Shown: positions 1 to 5,750 of the stretch, piece by piece
Position numbering within the stretch: position 1 is the first letter of the stretch
Layout: each line of letters starts with the position of its first letter
Notes under the pieces: model-generated
The model's database searches: none
What the model saw: only the letters and a program-made list of their open reading frames with translations
What the model was told of the DNA's origin: nothing
DNA from: Sandaracinaceae bacterium
GTDB lineage: Bacteria; Myxococcota_A; Polyangia; Polyangiales; Houyiibacteriaceae
NCBI GenBank assembly: GCA_012514415.1
Contig: JAAZAH010000032.1
Span: 1 to 9,737 of the forward strand
DNA length: 9,737 nucleotides
Direction: 5' to 3'
Made by a program: the position numbers and the translations under genes

Positions 1-710
1 CCAGGGCTCGTCACGCGATCTTTGAGGACACCCGGATGCTCGCCCGTCTCAAGAAGCAGCGATGCGGCGCCCTTGACGGTCTGCGCGGCGAGGGCGAGCG
101 CCTCGGCGCGCGGGAGGCCATTCTTCACGCCTCCATCTGCGAGCGCTTCGATGAACTGAAAGACATACGCGGGCCCCGAGCCGCTAAGCCCCGTGACCGC
201 GTCGAGGAGATCTTCGGTCACGCGGACGACCCTCCCGACGCTCTGAAAGATCTGCTCGGCGCGATCGAGATCCTCGGCGAGCGTATGCTGAACCGCTGCG
301 ATCGCGGTCGCTCCTTCGCCAACAAGCGCCGGCGTATTCGGCATCGCGCGCACGACCTTCGGAGCCTTGCCGCCGATCATCGTTTCAAGCGTCGAGGTCT
401 TGATGCCCGCGGCGATGGAGATGATCAGCGGAGCGCCGCTTAAATGTTCGCGGCAGGGAGCGAGCGCGCGCTCCATGATCTGCGGCTTCACGGCCAAGAT
501 GAGGAGATCGACCTCGTTTAAGAGCGCGTCCGCTTTGGCGACAGCCCTTAGCTCAAACTCTTTGAAACGCTCGATGAGCTCGGCTCGGCGAGCCTCAACC
601 GGCTCGATGACGAGCGCTCCCCTGAGCCCCGACTCGGGCTGTGCTGCGAGCCCCATAAGCAGCGCCTCGGCCATATTCCCGCCGCCGAGGAAGGCGATCC
701 GCTTCGACAT
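1..710 (-). CDS. proC: Pyrroline-5-carboxylate reductase, 3' end cut by window edge
   Basis: Cytosolic enzyme that reduces 1-pyrroline-5-carboxylate to L-proline with NAD(P)H, the last step of proline synthesis. Reading the minus strand gives 236 complete codons. The N-terminal Rossmann motif FLGGGNMAEALLMG lies at residues 7-20, AVKPQ at 73-77 and MPNTPA at 123-128. The family signature around GLSGSGPAY (174-182) is followed by the helical dimerisation domain with DGGVKNGLPR (192-201). The frame runs off the window in VTSP, just before the usual GGTT stretch, so roughly 30-40 C-terminal residues are missing compared with the usual ~270 aa. The ATG at 708-710 is firm: an in-frame TGA lies five codons upstream and the glycine-rich motif needs this start. 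It is transcribed divergently from the DUF2236 gene. Identification is from motifs I recognise; no search was run. Confidence 0.95.
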   Translation of the reverse strand, partial: MSKRIAFLGGGNMAEALLMGLAAQPESGLRGALVIEPVEARRAELIERFKEFELRAVAKADALLNEVDLLILAVKPQIMERALAPCREHLSGAPLIISIAAGIKTSTLETMIGGKAPKVVRAMPNTPALVGEGATAIAAVQHTLAEDLDRAEQIFQSVGRVVRVTEDLLDAVTGLSGSGPAYVFQFIEALADGGVKNGLPRAEALALAAQTVKGAASLLLETGEHPGVLKDRVTSP

Positions 711-837
711 GCGCTCGATATATCACGTGAAGCCCGCGCCCTCCCTGAAAAATGCCGGCTCGCATCACGAGCTGAAATTCTCATCGCCAGCTAAAAATCC
801 ATTTCATCTAAGCGCGCCTTACGCTAAACAGGGGTCT
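711..837. promoter_or_regulatory. Divergent intergenic region between proC and the DUF2236 gene
   Basis: This 127-nt stretch must hold the promoters of two divergent genes. Its right half is noticeably more AT-rich than the surrounding coding DNA, for example around 746-818. A perfect 8-bp palindrome, TCACGTGA, lies at 723-730, only 13 nt before the proC start, where a bound protein could affect proC. I do not see a convincing -35/-10 pair on either strand. The + frame of the downstream gene is open through the whole region, but the peptide it would encode does not look like protein. The regulatory role is inferred from position only. Confidence 0.4.
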
Positions 838-1809
838 GTGGAAGACACTGTGTATGAAAACGCGCCGTCATGGGTGAGCGAGGCCGACGTTCGCGCGGGG
901 CTTGAGCGCATCAAGAACGCGCCTCTCGATCCGAAGCGCGGGCTCTTTGGCCCGGGCTCGATGTATTGGGAGGTCAATAAACACACCGTCGTCTATTTTC
1001 TCGGGGCCGTTCAGGCCGTCCAGCTCCAGCTCGCGCACCCGTGGATCGCGACCGCCGTCTTCGAGCATTCGAAGGTGATGACGGCGCCGCGGAAGCGCGC
1101 GCAGCTCACCTATATTTATCTCTGGTCGCTCATCTATGGCGATCTCGATATGGTTTCAAAGAAGAGCATCTCGCTCTATAAGCTTCATACGCACGTCGAA
1201 GGCACCATCGGCGAGGACGCGGGGCGACACGCCAAAGGCAGCCCCTACGCGGCGAATGAACTGAACGCGCTCCTCTTTGTCCATGTCACGGCTTTTTATA
1301 CGCGCGTGAAGCTCTATGAGGCGCTCATCCGCCCGCTCACGGACGAAGAGCGGGATCGCTTCTGCGCGGACGCGAAGCTCTACGCCTATTGCTTCGGGAT
1401 CCCCGATTCGATGCATCCGAGCAGCTGGCAGGAGGTCGAAGATTATCTCGAATCGATGCAGCGATCGGATGCCCTCGGACGAACCGAGCCGGGCGTCACC
1501 ATCAGCCGCTTTATGAAAAAGAGCATCCCTTGGCCGCTTCGCCGACCGCTCTGGACCTTCCTCTGCATCACTCTCCCCGAGCGGACGCGCGAGCTCGTCG
1601 AGCTCCCTCAGCCGACGCCCGCGAACCGCAGGCGGCATAAGATGATGAGCGGCTTTTTCCGCGTTTTGATCAGCATCCTCCCGAAGCGCTTCGGCTATGT
1701 CCCGGCCTATCATGAGGCGCTCCGCCGCCTTGAGGGAAAGCGCGAGCCCGATCTCATCACGCGCACGCTCAACCGCCTCTTTCTCGGCATCCCGAAACTC
1801 GTGAGTTAG
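838..1809 (+). CDS. DUF2236 / MpaB-type oxygenase family protein
   Basis: A 323-aa protein of the DUF2236 family (the mpaB/rubber-oxygenase catalytic domain fold). Characterised relatives such as latex-clearing protein are haem b oxygenases that cleave C=C bonds; the substrate here is unknown. Family landmarks in order are GPGSMYWEVN (38-47), QLAHPW (64-69) followed by EHS (76-78), an R-x-R-x3-T stretch (85-91), HTHVEG (117-122, whose His residues are candidate haem or metal contacts) and YAANELNALLFVHVTAF (137-153). No signal peptide is seen, so it is probably cytosolic or peripherally membrane-bound. The start is uncertain: the frame is open back to 367, but upstream residues look non-coding. 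GTG 838 has AGGGG only 3 nt upstream, while GTG 850 has GGAAG with a 5-nt spacer and is equally plausible (319 aa). ATG 709 is in frame but would overlap proC. The family assignment is fairly secure; the reaction is not known. Confidence 0.82.
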   Translation: MEDTVYENAPSWVSEADVRAGLERIKNAPLDPKRGLFGPGSMYWEVNKHTVVYFLGAVQAVQLQLAHPWIATAVFEHSKVMTAPRKRAQLTYIYLWSLIYGDLDMVSKKSISLYKLHTHVEGTIGEDAGRHAKGSPYAANELNALLFVHVTAFYTRVKLYEALIRPLTDEERDRFCADAKLYAYCFGIPDSMHPSSWQEVEDYLESMQRSDALGRTEPGVTISRFMKKSIPWPLRRPLWTFLCITLPERTRELVELPQPTPANRRRHKMMSGFFRVLISILPKRFGYVPAYHEALRRLEGKREPDLITRTLNRLFLGIPKLVS

Positions 1810-1816
1810 GTGCCGG

Positions 1817-1835
1817 GCGCTCTGTTTCCGAGCGC
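1817..1835 (+). terminator. Weak hairpin after the DUF2236 gene
   Basis: GCGCTC and GAGCGC can pair as a perfect 6-bp stem around the 7-nt loop TGTTTCC, starting 8 nt after the DUF2236 stop codon. No T-run follows, so it is not a classical intrinsic terminator. It could be a weak terminator, an mRNA 3'-end stabiliser or chance in GC-rich DNA. The rest of the 119-nt spacer before pepP shows no other clear element. Confidence 0.25.
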
Positions 1836-1928
1836 GCATCGTATGCCAAGCCGCGCTTACGTCCGGCTCGAATCACGGTATCGCTTTGAAGAACGGACGC
1901 TGTGCTCCCCATGCGTTAGACTTCGGGC

Positions 1929-3245
1929 ATGAAGCAGAAGGAAAGCTTTTACGCCGCGCGGAGAGCGCGCCTCATCGAGGAGATGGGCGAGGGCGTCGCA
2001 CTTTTTCCAGCGGCGCCGGTCTTCATCCGAAATCGCGACGTCGAGCACGACTACCGGCAAGATAGCGATCTCTATTATCTCCTCGGCTTCGATGAGCCCG
2101 ACTGCGCGCTCATTGTCGACAGCCGAGGCGGGGAGGCGAAGAGCATCGTCTTTCTCCGCCCGAAGGACAAGCTCCGCGAGACGTGGGATGGGCTCCGCCT
2201 CGGCGTAGAAGACGCACCTTCGGTGCTAGGCGTCGACGAAGCGTACCCGATCGATGAGCTCCCTGAGAGGCTCGCCGACTATCTCGAGGACGCCCCTCAG
2301 CTTCTTTATGCGCTCGGGAAAGACTCCGAGTTCGACGCCAAGGTTTTGAACGCGATCGAAGAGGTGCGGGGCCGCTCCCGAAGAAAAGTCTCGCCGCCGC
2401 GAGCCATCGTCGATCCGGCGCATCTCCTTCATGAACATCGCCTCATCAAAGGGCCCGAGGAGGTCGAACGGATGCGCCGAGCGGCCGAAATCTCAACCGT
2501 CGCGCATATCGAGGCGATGAAGATCGCACGGCCGGGCCTCTACGAATATCAACTTGAGGCCGAACTCGCGCGTCATTTTCGAACGCTTGGTGCGGAGCGT
2601 CCGGCGTATCCCTCGATCGTCGGGAGCGGCCCGAACGCGACGATCCTCCACCATCGAAAGAACGATCGCCTCATCGACGCAGGCGATCTCATCCTGATCG
2701 ACGCCGGCGCCGAGTACGATTATTACGCGGCCGATATCACGCGGACCTTTCCGGCGAGCGGGCGCTTTTCGGATCCGCAGCGCGAGGTTTACGAGGTCGT
2801 ACTACGGGCTCAAGAGGCTGCGATCGAAGCGGCGGTGAAGGACGTGACTCTTGACGATGTCCACCTCGCCGCTACCCGGATCCTGATCGAGGGGATGATC
2901 GAGCTCGGTATCCTCAAAGGCAGCGTGGACGAGATCCTCGCCGAAGGGCGTCATACGGCGTTCTATATGCACCGGACGAGCCATTACCTCGGCATGGACG
3001 TGCACGATGTCGGCGCCTACCATCAAGGGAAGAAGCCTCGAAAGCTCGAGCCGGGCATGGTCATCACGATCGAGCCGGGGCTCTATTTCGCGGAGGGCGC
3101 CGATTGCGATCCCCGATATCAAGGCATCGGGATCCGCATCGAGGACGACGTGCTCATCACCGCGGACGGAAACGAGAATCTCACGGCCGGGACGCCGAAG
3201 CGGATCGAAGAGCTCGAGGAGATCGTCGGGAGCTCGAGCCGCTGA
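1929..3245 (+). CDS. pepP: Xaa-Pro aminopeptidase (peptidase M24B)
   Basis: Cytosolic dinuclear metallopeptidase that removes the N-terminal residue from peptides with proline in second position. It is 438 aa, close to E. coli PepP (about 440). The N-terminal aminopeptidase-P domain (about 1-165) contains YRQDSDLYYLLGFDEP (42-57). The pita-bread catalytic domain (about 175-430) has all five expected metal ligands: D258 in LIDAG, D269 in AADITRTF, H352 in TSHYLG, E382 in TIEPG and E405 in GIRIEDD. H242, H348, H359 and R403 match the other active-site positions. ATG 1929 is the first start after an in-frame TAG at 1917-1919. It has only a weak GGG one base upstream, so translation may depend on a poor or absent Shine-Dalgarno. 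The 3' part is overlapped in antisense by the convergent matrixin-like frame, and no terminator separates the two genes. Confidence 0.95.
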   Translation: MKQKESFYAARRARLIEEMGEGVALFPAAPVFIRNRDVEHDYRQDSDLYYLLGFDEPDCALIVDSRGGEAKSIVFLRPKDKLRETWDGLRLGVEDAPSVLGVDEAYPIDELPERLADYLEDAPQLLYALGKDSEFDAKVLNAIEEVRGRSRRKVSPPRAIVDPAHLLHEHRLIKGPEEVERMRRAAEISTVAHIEAMKIARPGLYEYQLEAELARHFRTLGAERPAYPSIVGSGPNATILHHRKNDRLIDAGDLILIDAGAEYDYYAADITRTFPASGRFSDPQREVYEVVLRAQEAAIEAAVKDVTLDDVHLAATRILIEGMIELGILKGSVDEILAEGRHTAFYMHRTSHYLGMDVHDVGAYHQGKKPRKLEPGMVITIEPGLYFAEGADCDPRYQGIGIRIEDDVLITADGNENLTAGTPKRIEELEEIVGSSSR

Positions 3246-3998
3246 AGGTGTGCGCGATGCGCGTCGGGCCGAAGCGCGGAGCGGGCCACGATGCGAGCCC
3301 CAGAGCAGGGTGATGAGCCCAAAGAGGAGCGAGAGCGCGCCCATCGCCGAGGCGAACCGGAGGCGTGTGCTCGAAGCCTCCGCGAGCTGAGCGCGCCGAT
3401 AAAGATCTCGAATGCCCTCGAGGTCCGCGGCGCTCGCGACGATGGCTCGCCGATCGCCCCGCGCGATGCGCGGATACATGGTGGCGGATGGGTTTCGTTC
3501 CGCCTCTCCAAGTCCCAAAAGATGCCCGATCTCGTGGGCGAGGATGGTTGCGAGATCATAGCGCGATGGGTCGCCCGTTGCGCTAATCTCCTCTTCGCCG
3601 TTGACGAGGATGTCTGCGTCGAGGATTTCGCCCGTCCGCGTATCAAAACTTGTGACCGTGACGGCGAGGAGGTTCTTCTCATAGGGCCACGGCCTGAGGA
3701 GATAAACACCATTGGTGGACGCGCCTCGCCGGTGACCGGGCTGATCTTCTGTCACGCCTAGGTAGACGAGCTCTGGGCCCGCTCCCGCCCGAGACCACGT
3801 GGCGATGGCCTCCCTCAGCGCCTCCTCGGCGCGCCCTTCTGGGAAGTGATCACGCATCGATTCGTGCAAAGCGATCGCCACGCGGGGCTGCCGCCAATGG
3901 AGGAGGGCGCCGCTATCGGCGCGTTTCAGCGTGTACCCGTCTGCATCTGCGCGGCTCGCGAGCAGAAAAAGAGCCAATATAAGCAGGGAAACACGCAT
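2802..3998 (-). CDS. Matrixin-like zinc metalloprotease, exported, with antisense C-terminal tail
   Basis: An exported metzincin-type protease, probably cell-surface. Residues 1-19 form a signal peptide (MR, then a hydrophobic core, likely cut after ADA). The catalytic domain covers about 35-202. ILDADILVNG (125-134) resembles the matrixin strand before the active helix. The zinc motif is HEIGHLLGLGE (155-165), with catalytic E156 and a Met-turn ATMYP (172-176). The usual third zinc His of HExxHxxGxxH is Glu (E165) here. Residues 214-233 form a hydrophobic segment followed by GSHRGPLRASARR, as in a C-terminal membrane anchor. That natural-looking end falls right at the pepP stop, yet the frame stays open for another 147 codons in antisense to pepP, giving 398 aa in total. 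The ATG has GAGAG five bases upstream. Residues 1-250 are well supported as protein; the tail beyond 252 is probably not functional sequence. Substrate unknown. Confidence 0.8.
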   Translation of the reverse strand: MRVSLLILALFLLASRADADGYTLKRADSGALLHWRQPRVAIALHESMRDHFPEGRAEEALREAIATWSRAGAGPELVYLGVTEDQPGHRRGASTNGVYLLRPWPYEKNLLAVTVTSFDTRTGEILDADILVNGEEEISATGDPSRYDLATILAHEIGHLLGLGEAERNPSATMYPRIARGDRRAIVASAADLEGIRDLYRRAQLAEASSTRLRFASAMGALSLLFGLITLLWGSHRGPLRASARRASRTPSAARAPDDLLELFDPLRRPGREILVSVRGDEHVVLDADPDALISGIAIGALREIEPRLDRDDHARLELSRLLPLMVGADIVHVHAEVMARPVHIERRMTPFGEDLVHAAFEDTELDHPLDQDPGSGEVDIVKSHVLHRRFDRSLLSP

Positions 3999-4049
3999 CC
4001 CTGCTCTCGTACGGTGGTCAACATGCCATCTTCCTGATAAGGTTCCCGG

Positions 4050-4063
4050 CGACTCCCGAGTCG
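4050..4063. promoter_or_regulatory. 14-bp palindrome, possible operator upstream of nuoA
   Basis: CGACTC-CC-GAGTCG is a perfect 6-bp inverted repeat with a 2-nt centre. It sits directly upstream of the candidate -10 patch at 4069-4074 and about 70 nt before the nuoA start, a suitable place for a dimeric regulator. No T-run follows, and two bases make a very tight loop, so an operator is likelier than a terminator. The regulator is unknown. Confidence 0.35.
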
Positions 4064-4101
4064 TCCGATATTTTCAGATCGGTGAAGGTGTGGCCATGAG
4101 G

Positions 4102-4132
4102 CTCGGGACGCTCTATACAGCCCTCGGGACGC
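4102..4132 (+). repeat. Direct repeat CTCGGGACGC x2 in the nuoA leader
   Basis: The same 10-mer occurs at 4102-4111 and 4123-4132, 21 nt start to start (two helical turns); the second copy ends directly at the nuoA ATG. The core CTCGGGA also appears in inverse orientation inside the palindrome (TCCCGAG at 4054-4060). The second copy's GGGA (4126-4129) is also the only Shine-Dalgarno-like sequence for nuoA, with a 3-nt spacer. A protein bound there could therefore affect translation as well as transcription. Confidence 0.4.
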
Positions 4133-4492
4133 ATGTTCTCTGTCTATCTGCCCCTATTCCTGATGATCGGCGTGGCGCTCGCCATTGCCTTGCTCATGTG
4201 GACGCTCACCACTTTCCTTGGGCCGAAAAATCCCACGCTCGAAAAGTCGACCCCCTATGAATCGGGTGCAGACTCGGAGGGCGCCCAAAAGATCCGCCCG
4301 AGTGTGCGGTTCTATCTCGTGGCGCTTCTCTTCGTGGTCTTCGACGTCGAGGCGGTCTTCGTTTATCCGTGGGCGAGCCTCTTCCGTGATCTCGGATGGG
4401 AAGGCTTTATGCAGATGATGATCTTCCTTGGGGTGCTGGAAATCACGCTGCTTTATGCGTGGAAGAAAGGAGCCTTCGATTGGGCGAGATGA
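4133..4492 (+). CDS. nuoA: NADH-quinone oxidoreductase subunit A
   Basis: Small membrane subunit of complex I that helps form the junction between the hydrophilic and membrane arms near the quinone site. It is 119 aa, with three predicted membrane helices at about 6-28, 61-79 and 93-110. The loop KSTPYESG (38-45) and the helix-2 motif FDVEAVFVYPWA (70-81), with acidic D71 and E73, are the family hallmarks. ATG 4133 is the first start after an in-frame TGA at 4097-4099, with weak GGGA upstream. It opens the nuo operon and overlaps nuoB. Confidence 0.96.
   Translation: MFSVYLPLFLMIGVALAIALLMWTLTTFLGPKNPTLEKSTPYESGADSEGAQKIRPSVRFYLVALLFVVFDVEAVFVYPWASLFRDLGWEGFMQMMIFLGVLEITLLYAWKKGAFDWAR
4466..4482 (+). 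promoter_or_regulatory. Ribosome binding site and alternative TTG start for nuoB
   Basis: AAAGGAG at 4466-4472, inside the nuoA coding sequence, is among the best Shine-Dalgarno matches I see in this window. It lies 7 nt before an in-frame TTG at 4480-4482 (ideal spacing) but 16 nt before the ATG at 4489. NuoB may therefore start at TTG, adding three residues (M-G-E) and overlapping nuoA by 13 nt, instead of at the ATGA junction. Confidence 0.5.
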
Positions 4493-5040
4493 CGCTATCC
4501 CAGGGTGGAGAGGGCTTCTTCACGACGCGCTTCGACGAGCTGCTCCGATGGGCGCGCCGTTACTCCCTCTTCCAATATCCTTTTTCGACGGCCTGCTGCG
4601 CCATGGAGTTTTTCGGCACGGCCTCTCCGAAGTACGACATCGCGCGCTTCGGCGCCGAGGCTCCGCGCTTCAGCCCGCGACAGAGCGATGTGCTCTGGGT
4701 CGTGGGGACGATCAGCCAGCGCCAAGGTCCCGTCCTCAAGCGAATCTACGAGCAGATGGCGGATCCCAAATGGGTGATCGCGTTCGGCACGTGCGCGAGC
4801 TGTGGCGGCTTCTACGATAACTACGCCACCATCCCCGGCATCGACAAAGTGATCCCGACCGATGTGTACATCCCCGGCTGCCCTCCGCGTCCGGAGGCTG
4901 TGCTCGACGGCCTGATGCTTCTGATGAAGAAGATCGAGACGGGGGATCGCGAGCCGCGCGTCGTCCCGCCGCGTGAGATTCCGCAGCTGGCGCAGCTTCG
5001 TTACGGCCGAGACGCGGACAAGCCCGAGGGTGCGAAATGA
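4489..5040 (+). CDS. nuoB: NADH-quinone oxidoreductase subunit B
   Basis: Peripheral subunit that binds the terminal Fe-S cluster N2, which passes electrons to quinone. With ATG 4489 it is 183 aa. The N2 ligands are all present: the tandem C36-C37 in STACCAME, C102 in GTCASCGGFYDNY and C131 in PGCPPRPEA. The stretch KYDIARFGAEAPRFSPRQSD (48-67) is also typical. C105 is an extra cysteine in the C102 loop, where many homologues have Ser or Thr. ATG 4489 overlaps the nuoA stop as ATGA; TTG 4480 is the alternative start with the better ribosome binding site. Its stop overlaps the nuoC start. Confidence 0.97.
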   Translation: MTLSQGGEGFFTTRFDELLRWARRYSLFQYPFSTACCAMEFFGTASPKYDIARFGAEAPRFSPRQSDVLWVVGTISQRQGPVLKRIYEQMADPKWVIAFGTCASCGGFYDNYATIPGIDKVIPTDVYIPGCPPRPEAVLDGLMLLMKKIETGDREPRVVPPREIPQLAQLRYGRDADKPEGAK

Positions 5041-5750
5041 GCGAAGCCGTCGTTCAGCGTCTCCGCGAGCATTTCGGCGAGAAAATCCTCGAAAGCTCCT
5101 CGTTTCGGGGTGATGAAGAGGTGACCGTCGACAAAGCGAGCTATGCCGAGGTGATCCGCTTTCTCCGCGACGATCCTGAGACGGCGATGGATCTCTTTGG
5201 CGATCTCACCGCGGTCGACTGGCCCGAACGCGAAGGGCCGCGCTTCGATGTGGTGGTCTTTCTGCGTTCGATCGAAAAGCGGCATCGAATCCGCGTACGA
5301 GTACGCGTCGCCGATGGAGAGAGCGTCCCGACGTTGACGGATATCTACGCCGGGGCGAACTGGGCCGAGCGTGAATGCTTTGACATGTTCGGCATCCGCT
5401 TCGACGGCCATCCCGACCTGCGCCGCATTCTGCTATACGATGAGTTCGAGGGGCATCCCCTTCGAAAGGATTATCCGATCGATCGCGCGCAGCCGCTCGT
5501 CGAATACCGAGAGGTCTCCGACATCGAGAAGCTGCCGCCCTTTGGCATCGAGCAAGGCCAGCCCTTTGCTCGCGTCGATTGGGAAGCGCGCCTCGCCGGA
5601 CGCAATAAGCAGGTCTCGCCCTCCCTTGGAGTGCATCAAGGTCAGCGGCGAATGCTCAGCGACAGTGAGATCGCGCGGGCCGAGCGCGAGCGTCTCAAGC
5701 GCGAGACGCCCGCTGCGGATGCCGAGGGTTCAAGCGACGGAGCGAAATAA
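5037..5750 (+). CDS. nuoC: NADH-quinone oxidoreductase subunit C
   Basis: The 30-kDa-type subunit of the hydrophilic arm that packs against NuoD; it carries no cofactor. It is 237 aa. The family signature is clear: ERECFDMFGIRFDGHPDLRR at 111-130, followed by FEGHPLRKDYP at 137-147. It is a separate gene, not the NuoCD fusion of E. coli. After the DYP motif comes a tail of about 90 residues, longer than in minimal NuoC proteins. It ends in a charged helix (about 207-223, RAERERLKRE) and a small polar stretch rich in Ala, Ser and Asp. The ATG overlaps the nuoB stop as ATGA, so coupling is likely. TAA at 5748-5750 shares one base with the nuoD start. Confidence 0.96.
   Translation: MSEAVVQRLREHFGEKILESSSFRGDEEVTVDKASYAEVIRFLRDDPETAMDLFGDLTAVDWPEREGPRFDVVVFLRSIEKRHRIRVRVRVADGESVPTLTDIYAGANWAERECFDMFGIRFDGHPDLRRILLYDEFEGHPLRKDYPIDRAQPLVEYREVSDIEKLPPFGIEQGQPFARVDWEARLAGRNKQVSPSLGVHQGQRRMLSDSEIARAERERLKRETPAADAEGSSDGAK

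Larger units (their letters stand above)
3999..4132. promoter_or_regulatory. Control region between matrixin gene and nuo operon
   Basis: A 134-nt region between divergently transcribed genes, expected to carry the nuo operon promoter. It holds a 14-bp palindrome (4050-4063) and two direct copies of CTCGGGACGC just before nuoA, listed separately. A short AT-rich patch, TATTTT at 4069-4074, could serve as a -10 element for nuoA, but no good -35 hexamer sits at the right distance. A small out-of-phase ATG at 4096 starts a frame running to 4260 that overlaps nuoA. I regard it as chance. Confidence 0.5.

Noticed and set aside
36..443. 135-aa + strand frame opposite proC
   Set aside because: proC on the minus strand matches its family throughout; the + frame has a low-complexity Arg/Asp-rich composition typical of a shadow.
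367..837. Upstream extension of the DUF2236 frame, including ATG 709
   Set aside because: The extension runs antisense through proC and the AT-rich intergenic region and encodes Ser/Ala-rich sequence with no family similarity.
1156..1839. 227-aa open frame on the minus strand opposite the DUF2236 gene
   Set aside because: It is in register with the codons of a well-supported + strand gene and is open only because TTA, CTA and TCA codons are rare there. It is rich in Arg/Ala/Glu without family motifs.
1..3245. A proline-metabolism operon formed by proC and pepP
   Set aside because: The two genes are on opposite strands and separated by an unrelated gene, so they cannot share a transcript.
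3291..3761. 156-aa + strand frame opposite the matrixin-like gene
   Set aside because: The minus strand encodes a signal peptide and zinc-protease motifs in order; the + frame has no recognisable features.
4096..4260. Short frame starting at ATG 4096, overlapping nuoA
   Set aside because: It reads through the CTCGGGACGC repeats and then nuoA in the wrong frame, losing all membrane segments; it has no support as a leader peptide.
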